Shown here: piece by piece, positions 1-11,218 of the stretch
How the letters are laid out: every line of letters begins with the position of its first letter
How positions within the stretch are numbered: the first letter of the stretch is position 1
Source: Cladopsammia gracilis
Taxonomy: Eukaryota; Cnidaria; Anthozoa; Scleractinia; Dendrophylliidae
Direction: 5' to 3'
Assembly: GCA_022457155.1 (NCBI GenBank)
Contig: JAJGOT010000137.1
Span: 244,501-308,500, forward strand
Length of the DNA stretch: 64,000 nt
Made by a program: the position numbers and the translations under genes
The notes under the pieces: generated by a model
Database searches by the model: none
What the model was told of the DNA's origin: nothing
What the model saw: the letters and a program-made list of their open reading frames with translations, nothing else

Positions 1-603
1 TAGAAACTTTGTAATGAATTCTGGTTAGAATGATTCAATTTAACGTGTTTTGCGGCAAGTTTATTCGGCAAAGGATTTGTACCTAAAGTTGACTTCACAT
101 GGTTATTTTGACCACAACCAAATTTTTATGGCCCATCAGTGGTGGGATGAACGGTTTTCCACTGCAACGTTTTTGTGTATAAAACCAAAGTGGAACAAGA
201 TGTTAACGGGAGTATCCCTGCATTTTTTCACTGCGCAACTCTGTATGCTGCTAGTAGCAGTGATTGGTAATAAACTTGTAGAGTCAATCAGCTTTGTGGG
301 CCAGCAAAGGTGTGAAAACTTTAACTTGAAAGCCTTGTATTCACCAATGAAGGATCCCCATGTCGATGATCGTTGATGTTCATACCTAGGAAGGGTATTT
401 TATTGAAATAAAAGCCGGTTTGGAATTGGAGTTATTGCACGAGAAAACTTTTGTTTATTGTTTGCTTCAAAGTACTTCTTGTTCCTCAGTAAACGTTTTG
501 ATCGCTTTTCACTGAAATGGTGGTTTTTAAGTTAGTTCATTTATCTAGAACTTGACGTGGAGAAGGTGGATGAAGTTTAACTTTGTTGCGTGATTTCTGG
601 CAG

Positions 604-720
604 GATGAGAAAGGGAACCCCAAACCTGAAGATGAATGGTACTCAGAGGACATCCAGAAATGGAGGTACCCCAGCCTTTTTCCTGACTCATCGTCTGAAT
701 CAGAGGACACGCAGCAGCAG
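604..720 (+). CDS. Internal exon of unidentified host gene, copy A
   Basis: The exon is 117 nt (39 codons, phase 0 at both ends). It is preceded by an acceptor (gatttctggcag) and followed by a canonical donor (gtgagt). It encodes an acidic, polar peptide starting DEKGNPKPEDEW, with WRYPSL in the middle and a Ser/Glu-rich end finishing QQQ. The same exon, with the same splice sites and reading frame, is at 11821-11940, and conservation of frame and sites in both copies supports a real exon. I do not recognise the family. The reading frame stays open past the donor for about 25 codons, so an ORF caller would extend it into the intron. Flanking exons are not identifiable. Confidence 0.5.
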
Positions 721-899
721 GTGAGTCATCAATTTTTGTTAAAAAGAAAAATGTATTATTTTTCCACAGTTTATTTACTTTATTTCATAATCAATTAAGC
801 AGCGAAACACGGATATTTTGCTGGGTTAATTAAAAACAGAGTTCAAACGTCGCCCAAATCGCTTAATTATTTGTGTTTAACTAAGGATATACGAGTTAA
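721..899. other. Intron-like sequence downstream of exon copy A
   Basis: This AT-rich stretch is shared with 11941-12119 of copy B and lies between the donor at 721 and the TTAA target at 896-899. No independent coding or RNA signal is visible. Confidence 0.4.
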
Positions 900-1590
900 G
901 GTGTCTCCGTTGTTATTTCCGGCGCACTCATCTACGACAAACTTTTTCTCATAACTTTTCCGGTTCTAAAGCGATGCTTCTAAAACTTTGCGAAAACTTA
1001 CATCTATTATCTAGCAATAATATGATAGAATTCGATTTTAATGGGAAAAATATATTTAGTGATAATCGGGCTTAAATGAACCCCACTTTTTGAACAAAAT
1101 CGCACCCTGTGGAAAATGTTGCTGTTATATTTGTCTTAAATTTCTGGAATCAGCATACATTGACTTAATACATACCCATACCAAGTTTCAGCGAAATCGT
1201 TGGAGCAGAAATGCGGAAGAATTGACGCCATCAAAATGAAGCCCCAAAATTCTCTTAAAATTTTAAATACTTCATGCTCTTTGACTAAACAATCTACGAA
1301 CCCAAATTTCTGGGAGAAGCCTTCCCAATGCTTGCTAAATCTGAATTATAAGCCGATTGCAAATCGTGCGAACCGTTAAAAAGTATTCACTAGTTCTGTA
1401 AATATTATAGAATGCTCCAAAACCTGCTCAAATTTCCAATGCTGTGTTTTCCATCATTTTTCAAAAATTATCCCGCAGTTTGGTGTCAAACTCCTTCCAC
1501 ATGAATTTCAAGGTACTGCAATACTTTTACATCGATTGTTTTTTGCTTAGAAGGGCTTGCAATAGGGCTTTCCGATTTAACGGAAAATGA
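900..1590 (+). repeat. Long terminal inverted repeat, left arm of TTAA element
   Basis: This arm is the reverse complement of 6303-6323 plus 6717-7383. Landmark matches include the terminal cggcgcact/agtgcgccc region, the ttagaagcatcg block and the caaactgcgggataat block. The arm has no nested insertion, so it gives the empty-site sequence for the MITE in the right arm. No gene is seen in it. Confidence 0.8.
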
Positions 1591-2215
1591 GACCCATTTT
1601 CCGCACTCTTAAGTGAGAATGCGTTTACCCTCGAGTTAACACCTGCGACCTTCTACAGTGTCGCAGTGAATCTTCGATAGTGTAGTCGGTTACACAACTA
1701 GCTTTGCTTCGAATTCTTATAATTTATTTTCTTATGTACGCTTAAAGCCCGATTTCACTACTCATGAAGTTCTTGTTTTCAAACAAATCAGTGTTCCCGT
1801 TGCTAGCTGTTTGGAATGAAAACTTAAATATTTAAGTGAATGGTTCCATCGATCATTCCAAAGACATTTGGAAAATTCTGTTAAGTATGCAAGAAGTCGC
1901 GCCACTTTTGTAAGCTATGCTACACGATGTAATGTCTGTGATTTCGGAATAAGATTGGGACTATGTGGTAAATTTCTTCGGCAACGGTACTTTTCGAAAT
2001 TTGAAATATGTAGGCAAGGGCATGTAATTTTAAGTATTGTCGCAACCAAATTATAACCATAATTACACGATTCCGAACGTCCAGGATACAACGGCGCCTC
2101 CTGTTTGTCCGTTCTTAACATGCGGAGTAGATGCCTTGGAGCAGTGACCTCTAAATAGATTTTGTGTACTATGGCTTCCAGTGTCTCGGGAGTCTCACTT
2201 GTCATATACCAGATT
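1591..2215. other. Unique interior of TTAA element, no firm gene
   Basis: The stretch between the left arm and the Harbinger insertion has short ORFs on both strands (1868-2056 plus, 1915-2205 minus) that overlap each other. The plus-strand one contains CNVC and GLC, loosely like a Cys-rich transposase tail, but it is too short and degenerate to assign. Confidence 0.3.
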
Positions 2216-2370
2216 AGGGACCTTAAGATCCGAGACGCGACGGCTTTGAGAACGCGACGGCCGATGAAAGACTGGAACTAGAACGCCGTCGTTTGCGCGC
2301 GAAAAATAAAGTTAAGATTTGAGACGACGCGGCTGCAGAAGTCTCAGTCTGAGTTGTAGGGAAAATAGTC

Positions 2371-3538
2371 ATGGCGTCGTTTAAGAAAGTACAAGAAATG
2401 CTTTGTTTGTGCCTGGAAGGAGAAATCATAGACGAAGAAGAGTTTCTTTTGCTTTACGAAGACTTCCGCCCGAAGAATCTTCCTTTTCCTCACTCGTCGT
2501 ATCCGAAGTTTTCCCTTCCAAACAAAGACCCGGCCGAATGTAAAGCGGATTTCCGAGTGGAAAAGAGGGACATTCCTTTACTTGTTGAGGCATTAGGAGT
2601 ACCTCCTATCTTCCAGTGCCATAATGGAACAATCTGTGATGGAGTCGAAGGCTTGTGTATAATGCTCAAACGGTTTGCTTACCCGTGCCGGTATTCAGAC
2701 ATGATTCCCATTTTTGGTCGATCCGTGCCAGAGCTTAGCATGATCAGTAATAAGGTTGTAGACTGGATGTTCACCACTCATGGCCACAGAGTCACACAGT
2801 GGAACCATGACTTGTTCAGCCCAGCAGCACTGAATACCTATGCTGATGCTATCAGCAATAAAGGATCAGCCCTAGATAATTGTTTCGGTTTCATAGATGG
2901 AACTGTACGTCCTATTTCTAGACCAGGTGAAAACCAGAGGATTGTATACAACGGACATAAACGGGTTCACGCCCTTAAATTCCAGTCCGTGGCGCTTCCA
3001 AATGGAATAATTGGCCATTTATATGGTCCTGTAGGTAAGCACAGGCCTTAAACAATTACTTAACTCAAGCTCAGGCTATTAGCCACTCTACTCTAATTTT
3101 TTCAAATTTTTGTCTTTTTTCACAGAAGGAAGGATGCATGATGCACGAATGTTAGCAGTTTCTGATTTGTACAACGATCTGGAAAATTTTGCTTTCTGCC
3201 CAGCTGGAAGAGAAATGTGCCTATATGGAGACCCAGCCTACCCACTTAGGATCCACCTCCAAGCCCCTTTCCGAGTTGGGGTATTAACCCCACAGATGCA
3301 AATCTATAACGAAAAAATGAGTGCAGTACGTGCATCTGTAGAGTGGTTATTTGGGGACATAATCAACTATTTCAAATTTCTGGATTTTAAAAAGAACCTG
3401 AAAATAGGTTTAAGTCAAGTTGGTAAAATGTATATAGTCTGTGCAATTCTGCAAAATGCTTTAACATGCCTTTATTCAAACACAACTGCTGAATATTTTG
3501 AACTCGACCCTCCAACACTGCAAGACTATTTTAACTAA
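2371..3538 (+). CDS. Harbinger transposase-derived nuclease, two exons
   Basis: Exon 1 runs 2371-3034 and exon 2 runs 3126-3538, joined across a 91-bp intron with gtaagc donor and tttttcacag acceptor. The spliced frame is 358 codons plus stop, typical for PIF/Harbinger nucleases. The catalytic triad is visible: FIDGT (first Asp), GRMHDARML spanning the exon junction (second Asp), and VEWLFGDI near the end (Glu). YGDPAYPL lies between the last two, as expected. The N-terminal part (EEEFLLLYEDF) is shared with the degraded copies at 9018 and 22045. The protein would cut and join the element ends in the nucleus together with the SANT-like partner. No frameshift or stop is seen. Confidence 0.88.
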
Positions 3539-3742
3539 CTGTAGCTTACTTTACAATAGCTAGATAAGAACTTTAAAGAATAATACATCCAAAGTGACTT
3601 GTGTGATGATATAACAATAATTAACATCAGTAACAGCACTGTATAAACACAAGAAAAAATAAAATGTCCAGATGTGAAAGCATGCTTCAAGTTCAACTTA
3701 ACACAACAATTGCATCTGAGTTTCTCTGTACACAACAACTAC

Positions 3743-4664
3743 TTATTTGTAATTTTTTTCTAATAACACCATTAAAGCCTTTGACTGCTGCTGTTGTTGC
3801 TGCATCATCATCATCTGGGAGTTAAGAAACTGCTGTTGGCTTTGTTGTTGTTGCTGCTGCATAGCTTTCATCATATCTGCTTGCTGCTGTTGCATTTGCA
3901 TTTGCTGTTTCCACAGGACTTCCATTTTCTCTCTCTCGAGTGTTTGCTGCTCCTTCCTTATCTTCAGATCTTCCTCTTTCAGCTGTTCATTTGCTTTAGC
4001 TCTCTGGGCTAAGTATTCCATCGCATCACCTCCACTTCTTCGTTGTCGCTTTGGTTTTTCATCGCTCTCATCTGTGGATGAATCGGCTCTTTTCTTAGTT
4101 TCTGACAGTTTCTCCATCGCCTTCAGTCGAACATCTTCCGCCTTAGCCCTGTCATTCTGCAATTTGTTACTGTTCCCTGTTTCAACTTCGCTACTTTCTT
4201 CCAGTGCAATCAACATATCCAACAGGTTTTCTAATTCTGTTTGCTCATCCGGAGCTATTCCGGTTGCTTTTTCTTCCAGTTTTAGCTTTTTCTTGTGTTT
4301 ACTAACCAGACTTCCGACGTGATCCCGTACTGACCTTTTGTCGACTTTAAATTTCGGTACCATGCAGCTGTTCAATGTGTCCGCAATTTTCTCCCACATG
4401 TTGGCTCTTTGAGTTGAACCCTTTGTAGTAGTAAAAGGGTTTACATTTGCCACTTCTCTGCAAAGGATCACTAAGTGGTCATACGTCCAAAACATCACCG
4501 CACTAAAAATAAAAACACAAAGTTAAATATTGGGTAAGAAACGCTAGCTTAAAATGGAAAACTGCCAAAGAGCGACAGGAATATTCGATAGATTCCTGAT
4601 TGAGGATTTGCAGTTGTAGTTTGTGACTTACTTGCAAGGCTTGCTCGAAGCCGCTGCAGCCATG
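3743..4664 (-). CDS. SANT/Myb-like Harbinger helper protein, two exons
   Basis: Exon 1 is 4664-4633 (start MAAAASSKPC, donor GTAAGT) and exon 2 is 4502-3743 (acceptor tttttag), giving 263 codons. Residues about 12-95 resemble a SANT/Myb/trihelix fold, with spaced aromatic and basic residues such as FWTYDHLVILC and ANMWEKIADTLN. A KPKRQRR nuclear-localisation-like patch follows, then a long Lys/Glu/Gln-rich coiled coil with repeated Gln and Met runs to the C terminus. In this superfamily such a protein binds the element ends and brings the nuclease into the nucleus. It converges tail to tail with the nuclease gene. The start choice rests on the exon 1 ATG with good splice sites; without it exon 2 has an internal Met at MFWTYD. 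Confidence 0.78.
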
Positions 4665-4990
4665 ATGATGACCTGAATCGAGCCTGAAAGTAAATTGAAA
4701 AATCATGAGAATCCTTTCATCTTTTCGATCCAAACGTTAGCTACAAATAACGCTCAATGTTCCTAGAGTGCTTATCCTTTCAGTTTCAATGAATTTAACA
4801 TCACTTGACTTAAGGACAGGAACAAATATACTCACGTTTTCTCCAGGACGTCAAAACACCGAAACCCACGTTGCTGACGCGACGTGAGGCGACCAGGACG
4901 ACGGCTTGAGCATGCGCAATATGTCTCCTCTTTGAAATTTTACTTCCGGCCGCGTCTCACAGCCGTCGCGTCTCGGATCTTAAAGTCCCT

Positions 4991-5377
4991 AATATGACAG
5001 GATTCGCCTGCGTTCCGTCTTCCTCTAGCTGAAGGCGGGAAAAGAGAAGGCGTATCAGGATTCCCGTTCCATTATGATCAGTAGTGGCGAGTATTGTCAA
5101 AATTAGTAAAAGATAGTTCATGCTGAGTGTCAAAAAGATTGGCGGAGGTAAGAGTTGCTGAGGAATTTGATTCAAAACGCGTAACTCTTTTAGAAATTAA
5201 CTGCAAATGAGTATATACCAGAAAGGTTGGCGGGGGTGGCGGATAGTGAGGCATTTCTTCATACGAGATTATATGAAAGTGGGAAGAAAAAGTTTGTCCT
5301 TTCTAATATTCCTTCAACAATGCAGGTGTAAACTGCACAAGAATGGATATGAAGTATGAATATTACCAGGTACGGGA
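4991..5377. other. Interior of TTAA element, no gene seen
   Basis: This stretch follows the Harbinger right end. A 72-codon minus-strand ORF crosses the Harbinger terminus and is therefore unlikely to be real. Nothing else is visible. Confidence 0.4.
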
Positions 5378-5673
5378 TACACCAAATTGAAGAAACGTTG
5401 TCGGGTGAAAAGCATAAACCATGAACGATGCGACCCAAAGGTTTACTGGGAAGTTGGAAAATTTAATCTTCGTCTGTGATAGAATATACATTATATTAAC
5501 ACAGGATGCATAAATCATGCTCTTAAATGTCTCAAACAAAGAAAACATCTTGATTATCAGGAAATAGAATATTACTGTACTAGCTTGCTAATGCTGCCTA
5601 CCCAAAATACCATTCGGTCTCATCGTTCATGGTTTATGCTTTTCACAAGTCAACGTTTCTTCAATTTGGTGTA
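5378..5673. repeat. Inverted repeat pair of about 55 bp
   Basis: Positions 5378-5432 are nearly the reverse complement of 5616-5673; shared blocks include accaaattgaagaaacg and the gaacgat/atcgttc block. The arms enclose about 180 bp. It is probably an old foldback element whose right arm was extended by the MITE that starts at 5677. Confidence 0.6.
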
Positions 5674-5676
5674 TAA

Positions 5677-5833
5677 GGGCCTGGTCGCACTACAGTCAAA
5701 AACAAAAATTAGCCCGTGCAAAATGACATATAAACAAAAACATTCCCCAAATTTGTGTCCCACCGGTTTCTTTTGTTTTCGTCGATTTTTGCACGGGCTA
5801 ATTTTTGTTTTTGACTGTAATGCGACCAGGCCC
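5677..5833. mobile_element. 157-bp MITE with TAA duplication (Harbinger-type target)
   Basis: The ends are a long inverted repeat (left gggcctggtcgcac, right gcgaccaggccc) that continues through the attagcccgtgcaaaa block. TAA flanks it on both sides (5674-5676 and 5834-5836). A 3-bp TAA/TTA duplication suits PIF/Harbinger. No coding content. Confidence 0.75.
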
Positions 5834-5836
5834 TAA

Positions 5837-6302
5837 AGTTTTTCGCAAGTTCAATGATCTTTTACACAATTGTGGTAAAAACAGGGCAAAAATTTCTACC
5901 ATAATTAAAACAAAAATCCGGCACTACAATAAGGTTGTGAAGCATTGTTCTTTTCGTATGTACCGATAAATAAATTCTAATTTTTTATGCTTTTGCCGCA
6001 CATGCCACCAAAAAACGATTGAAAATTTGTCACTGGCCTTCAACACTATTGCTATAACAAATAATCAGGTTTTACAATTTCTAACAAAACAGTGTGACAA
6101 AAATTAATAAAAGACTTCTAATTTTTCGTGTTATTGCCACCAATACAATTAATATTAATAAATTTAATATTCAGCCTATGAAATGTCTTGAGTGGCTATA
6201 TCACAAAACCAGGAGAAAACAAATAAGCAATATTATCGGACTTAAAGCACCAAACTGACTTCACAACATTAAGAGACTGTTACTTCCACTTCCGCGGATT
6301 TT
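5837..6302. other. AT-rich interior of TTAA element, no gene seen
   Basis: No convincing ORF, RNA or inverted repeat is visible between the TAA MITE and the right arm. Confidence 0.4.
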
Positions 6303-6323
6303 CCGCTAAATCGGAAAGCCCTA

Positions 6324-6716
6324 ATTGGAGAAATAGTTGTTGGGATTATACGCTACTCCGTATCGGAGCTCAAGCGAAGCTGACAAGAAATGAGCACGTG
6401 TGGAATTTATTCTAAGAATTCGCACCTTTATAAGGGGGGTGAACGAAATATGCGCGCTAGTTACCCCAGGAGGGGAGGGAGCATGTACGCTCCAAAAGAA
6501 GTTTCCATGGGGTGCAATGTTTTTAAATGCGGGGACTACGCTGACTACGAGCGCATATCACGTACGCCCCGGCCCCCTAACTAAGGTGCGAATTCTTAGA
6601 ATAAATTCCACACGTGCTCGTTTCGTATTCATAAACAAAACTCTGAAAATTGCTTGTCAGCTTCGCCTGAGCTCAGATGCGGAGCAGCTTATAATCCCAA
6701 CAACTATTTCTCCAAT
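6324..6716. mobile_element. Foldback MITE nested in the right arm of the TTAA element
   Basis: The two halves are long inverted repeats: attggagaaatagttgttgg at the left and its complement at the right, continuing through the agcgaagctgacaa and the cacgtgtggaatttattcta blocks. It interrupts sequence that is continuous in the left arm at about 1560-1575, so the insertion is seen directly. The target duplication is unclear. The centre is GC-rich and has no credible gene. Confidence 0.7.
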
Positions 6717-7383
6717 TGCAAGCCCTTCTAAGCAAAAAAAAAACAATCGATGTAAAAGTATTGCAGTACCTTGAAATTCATGTGGAAGGAGTTTGACACC
6801 AAACTGCGGGATAATTTTCGAAAAATGATGGAAAACACAGCATTGGAGATTTGAGCAGGTTTTGGAGCATTCTATGATATTTACAGAACTAGTGAATACT
6901 TTTTAACGGTTCGCACGATTTGCAATCGGCTTATAATTCAGATTAAGCAAGCATTGGGAAGACTTCTCCCAGAAATTTGGGTTCGTAGATTGTTTTGTCA
7001 AAGAGCATGAAGTATTTAAAATTTTAAGAGAATTTAAGGGCTACATTTTGATGGCGTTAATTCTTCCGCATTTCTGCTCCAACGATTTTGCTGAAACTTG
7101 GTAAAGGTATGTATTAAGTCAATGTAAGCTGATTCCAGAAATTTAACACAAATATAACAGCAAAATTTTTCACAGGGTGCGATTTTGTTCAAAATGTGGG
7201 GTTCATTTAAGCCCGATTATAACTAAATATATTTTTTCCCATTAAAATCGAATTCTATCATATTATAGCTAGATAATAGCTGTAAGTTTTCGCAAAGTTT
7301 TAGAAGCATCGCTTTAGAGCCGGAAAAGTTATGGGACAAAGTTTGTCATAGACTAGTGCGCCCGAAATAACAACGGAGCCATC
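6717..7383 (-). repeat. Long terminal inverted repeat, right arm of TTAA element
   Basis: This is the reverse complement of about 900-1560, with substitutions and small indels. It ends CAACGGAGCCATC at the TTAA. Confidence 0.8.
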
Positions 7384-8848
7384 TTAAGGCATGTTGATGT
7401 TTTGATGCTGTTGTTAGACTGCTGTCCCTTTTCAGTGAATCGAGCGGGCGGGCTTATCACGAAAACAAGCTCGGCAAGACTGGAGCGAGCAAACAAGCTG
7501 AGGGGAAACTGGGGGAAAGGCTGTAGGAAAAGGGACTGCAGTCTCTTCTGTAACGGACATGTTCAAATTTCCCCCCGCACCAGGGACGGAAAACTCTGAT
7601 TGGTTCATAGACAATAGGAAGCTGTCAATAAGTTTGACAAGTATAGATGGTTTTCACTGTGGCCATGTTGGTGGACAGAAACAATAGAAATCGTTTGCAT
7701 AAAAATAGTTTCATTCCCAAAGGATGAAAATTTCATTGTTCTGTCCACCAACATGGCCGCCGTGAAAACCATCTATTAACAATATTGACACATAAAGATA
7801 TCTCCAGTTTCACATCAGAGTTGACGTGATGACATGTAATAGCGGGAATGAAAATGTTTTAGACAATTTGTCTGGTTGCCTCAGCGGTTTAGTTTTAAAT
7901 GAAGAACAGACATTGGGGGGAAAGGGTTCTATCGGGGAAAGATGTCATGGCTGTACTACCAACTGGCTTCAGAAAAACAAAACAGTCATTAGACTGTCAA
8001 AATTGCCAACGGTGGAATTATATACATTGACTGCACCACGCGGCTATAACGGGAAGCAAATGGATGCTAAAATCACAGCCTTGAATGAGGCAAACCTCAA
8101 GTTTCTACAAGTTGAATAGCTTTCTTTTTAAGCTTCAACGCTCTCTGCTAAGCTTACTAAATGGATCTGCAAAACAGCTGGGCCCAGCGTGATAAAATAG
8201 CAGGAAATACATTCCATGGCCAACAAAGCATTTCAGATCCTGTCATTTCAGAGAGAAAAGCTAAAGAATGAGTTTAAACCTTTCCTACATAAAAACCAAC
8301 ATGCCAATAATGGCAAAAAAATAACCAACCGCCAGGCAAACAAGGACGCTAAAACAGGTCAAATTTTACAAGAGCAAACACCACGGGAAACCACAACAGA
8401 CAGACTTGAACTCTTGTCCGTTGCACGCGTCATTTTAAAGGTTTAAAATCCTCCATATTTCTGATTTTCAGCACACATTTCTATCAAACACGAGTAGATA
8501 GATCGGGTGCAGAGTTTCGGAAAGCTTTAGACTTTCAGTCATGATCTTGTAAAGCAAAGCGCCATCCTTCGAAGTAGTGAAAAGGTTTTTAGATGATATG
8601 TAAGACCCCTTATTCTTAAAATTTGTCTAACGACAAAAATCAGAGGCCTCGGTCTCTCTCTTCAGCTTTCTTCCTCCACTTCATCTCCGTACCAGTTTCG
8701 TAGACATTTTTTCGCTCATCAAGGCGATCAAAGCAAACAAAACAAACTCACGAACAGCAGAAATTACATTTTCTGTCCTTGAATAAACGACGTGAATGGA
8801 GTCCTCTTTGTAAATGATAAATCTATAACCGGTATAGTACAAAGCACT
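7384..8848. other. Copy A downstream half, no firm gene
   Basis: This stretch matches 12120-12562 and 16002-17190. It includes a local inverted repeat in which 7645-7678 (gtttcactgtggccatgttggtg area) is mirrored at 7741-7775. The ORFs at 7826-8119 and 8216-8446 are not conserved in frame in copy B, so I do not call them. Confidence 0.45.
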
Positions 8849-9690
8849 AGGGAGTTTAAGCACCGAGAACGGCAACGGCAACGGCAATGCAGAAACCGAG
8901 AAAGGACTAGGGAGAACTCGGCGTTTTGGCGTGAATTTTAATATATTTAAGCACTGGCGGGTACAACGGCACGTCCAACGGCAATTCGCTTGAAGAAAGT
9001 TTTTCAAAGCGTTCACTATGGCCGCTTTAAAACAGGTCAGAGATTTAATGCCGATAAGTCATAATGAAGGAATTATTTACGATGAAGAGTTTTTGTTGCT
9101 TTACAACTTGAACAATTACTTAAAGTCAAAAAATCTTGATCTGCCGTACGATTCGTGGAAGAAGACGAGTGCTTGTCTGAGTTTCGGTTTGGACGACATG
9201 ACATTCCACTACTTGCAGAAGTTCTTGATGTACCTGGTGCATTTAAATGCAATCAAAGGAGCATCGCCGACGGAATACAGGGGCTTTGCATTCTTCTAAA
9301 GAAAGAAAAAATTAAACATTAAACATTAACGACAATAAAGACACTGGAAACGGCGAAACTATATTTAAATTAAGCCGGTTTATTTGTTTGTTTTTACAAT
9401 TTATACGGGGAACAAATTTTAACACGCAATCTCTTTTTTTGTTTGTTTGTTTGTTTGTTGCCTTGTTACGATTCATACATATCATGTATCAGGACCAATT
9501 TTTAACTATTTCTTCCTATTCCTGATATTTGTATTGAAAACGGCAAGCTTTAAACACATTAATTATAAATTGAAAAAGAAGCCAAGCAAACCACTGATCT
9601 AAATATAGTTAACATAAACAAGCTACCAGTCAACTCAGTTGTTTGTCGCTGATTAATTATTCGAACTGAAGTAATCCTCCCTCGAATAAT
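8849..9690. mobile_element. Harbinger-derived element, copy A, right end lost
   Basis: The left terminus agggagtttaagcaccgaga matches the intact related element at 21876-23333. Copy A resembles that element to about 9690 and then diverges; no complementary right end is found downstream. It therefore lost its right end or was rearranged after the duplication. Confidence 0.7.
9018..9299 (+). pseudogene. Truncated Harbinger nuclease N terminus, copy A
   Basis: The first about 45 codons are related to the intact nuclease at 2371 (MAALKQVRDLM, DEEFLLLYN). Past about codon 60 the frame no longer follows the nuclease, consistent with an old frameshift, and the ORF stops at 9297-9299. All catalytic residues are absent. 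A second copy is at 22045-22326. Confidence 0.7.
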
Positions 9691-11218
9691 TTCATAGTTT
9701 TACAGATTAATTGTACCACAAAACTTTTCAAATTTATTCCGTTAAATTAATCAAGTTACATACAACAAATGTTTTAACCGATGCGAGCATATAAATACAA
9801 ATCGCAGTCCGGTCCTATAAAGATAACAATAAGCTTACATTGGAACGCGGAAATATGAAATTTTTCTTCAAGTGCTCAACTCGATTATGCGCTCACTCGT
9901 AAGATAACGAGTTGAACATGAAAACAGAATTTTAGGGAGGATTTTCGCATAACCCCACACAATAATTATGCAAAATAACACAAAAATTCCACCGTATTAA
10001 TTTCGGAATAAATTTTAATTCGTAATAAGCGATGAATAAAAAGGATAAAGGCAAACGAGTTTAATGTTCAATTGAAACAATTTGTGAATAAAAACAAAAC
10101 CACAGTATAAACTCACAATTTTCTATCCGATTCCTAAACTGAATGAACTTAAGGTCCGAGCTGAAAGTCCAGGAAACGAAATGGTCTTTTAAGCTGCTTT
10201 TGTTTTGAGTTGTGTCTCTCCAATTTGGTAAATGCTTGTCCTTCCACAATGAACTCGCTGAACGGTAGGTATTCCTTCATGCTTTCTTGTTTCTTTTGTG
10301 TTTAAAGCGACTTTACCAATCAAATGCTCTCTGCGTCTTTTTTTGCGTATTTTTGTTTGCTTCAGCTTCAACGAACATTTCAGCACCCTCATAAGTAAAG
10401 GACACAAATGTTTACTCACTAAATTTTCCGCAGTCTTTTCTAATTCATTGTTCAAGTCCATCTTGAGCTGTCGGCGATGAGTTTCTTGAATTGTTTTATG
10501 CCATTTTTTCTGAACGATCCAACTATAAAAGCAAACAACAAACTATGAAATCAACAAGCAAAACGTTGTCATTTTATTCAAAGTTGCGTGACATGAAACT
10601 GAGTTATCGTGATTTACAGGTGTCAATTACGATTTTTCTCAGTGCTGGGAATCCCTTGAAAAAACGCATTGAACTTTATATATTAAAAACAACTTTATTT
10701 TTGAAATGAATGAAACGTCTGTCAGGCACAAAATTTGTTAAAAAGAAAAGGGTATAATTTGCTGAAGTTTGTTTATTTCATTTCATTTTATTTCATTTGA
10801 TCTTACTGTTTTGCATGCGAGTTTCAGGGAACATGCTGAAGTACGAGCAGTAAGAATTGTGTAATGTGTGCTTTTAGCTTATAGCGCGTACGCTCGTTTG
10901 TTTCTCTTGTCAGTTATTAGGTCGTAAGGTTACCTTCAGAGCTGGGAGGGCGTTGACTTTTCTGTCCAACAAAGAAAATTTCTGGTCAAATATATTTGAT
11001 TTCAAACGAAACTTGTGTTTGTCTTGCATTTCTTGTTGACATCCCAGATAAAAACAGAGTGCAAAATCAGAAATTCTGGCATTACAAGTGAAAGTTGGGT
11101 TAGTCAAATGGCTGTATCACCACAGAAATATTTTGGGAGCATGGATTGAAAGATGTTTGTTTGCACTTATTTTCCGCAAGGAACTTAGTATTTAGAAAAA
11201 AAGATATTTAAAAAAGTT
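9691..11218. other. Spacer between duplication copies, mostly unassigned
   Basis: This stretch is AT-rich. A 90-codon Lys/Arg-rich minus-strand ORF (10461-10189) has no recognisable domain and no second copy for support. Positions 10700-10870 are related to 44305-44480 (aaatgaatgaaac and aaaatttgttaaaaagaaaa blocks), marking a dispersed repeat that also precedes a LINE fragment there. No RNA genes are seen. Confidence 0.4.

Larger units (their letters stand above)
2216..4990. mobile_element. PIF/Harbinger DNA transposon, apparently complete
   Basis: The ends are inverted repeats of about 30 bp: the left begins agggaccttaagatccgaga and the right ends with its complement, tcggatcttaaagtccct. 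Two convergent genes lie inside, a DDE nuclease (plus strand) and a SANT/Myb-like helper (minus strand), which is the standard Harbinger two-gene plan. The flanks read ATT before and AAT after, so a clean 3-bp duplication cannot be fixed by eye; one mutated base would explain it. Both genes keep open frames across their introns, so the element may be young and potentially active. Confidence 0.85.
900..7383. mobile_element. TTAA-flanked 6.5 kb element with long inverted repeats (piggyBac-like target site)
   Basis: The element starts GGTGTCTCCGTTG and ends CAACGGAGCCATC, with TTAA at 896-899 and again at 7384-7387. The duplicated locus at 12120-12123 has a single TTAA and no insert, so it gives the empty site directly. 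Long inverted repeats span about 900-1590 and about 6303-7383; the right arm is lengthened by a nested 393-bp MITE. A TTAA duplication is characteristic of the piggyBac superfamily. No intact piggyBac transposase is visible. A weak Cys-containing ORF (1868-2056) inside the left arm could be a remnant but is too short to call. The interior holds a Harbinger element and MITEs, so this copy is non-autonomous or gutted. Confidence 0.75.
1..9690 (+). repeat. Segmental duplication, copy A (interrupted)
   Basis: Positions 1-899 and 7384-9690 match 11219-12123, 12124-12562, 16002-17190 and 21857-22690 in the same order and orientation, with scattered substitutions and small indels. Copy A begins before the window. 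Its two halves are separated by the 6.5 kb TTAA element at 900-7383. The shared segment includes one spliced exon, intronic or intergenic sequence, and the left part of a Harbinger-derived element that was already present before duplication. The match fades near 9690/22690. Outside the exon I see no coding sequence that I would defend in 721-899 or 7384-8848; the small ORFs there are not supported. Confidence 0.85.

Noticed and set aside
50..376. 108-codon ORF at the window start, with a partial counterpart at 11267
   Set aside because: The copy in the duplicated locus is cut to 62 codons by a stop, and the frame is not otherwise supported; it lies upstream of a clearly spliced exon, in likely intron sequence.
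1868..2056. piggyBac C-terminal Cys-rich domain
   Set aside because: Only two Cys pairs in a short ORF without the rest of the transposase; tempting because of the TTAA target but not supportable.
3794..4322. Leu/His- and Ser-rich plus-strand ORFs
   Set aside because: They are antisense shadows of the Gln-rich helper gene on the minus strand.
2213..4993. A TTA or TAA target duplication for the Harbinger element
   Set aside because: The flanks read ATTA left and TAAT right, which are complementary rather than directly repeated, so I do not claim a duplication.
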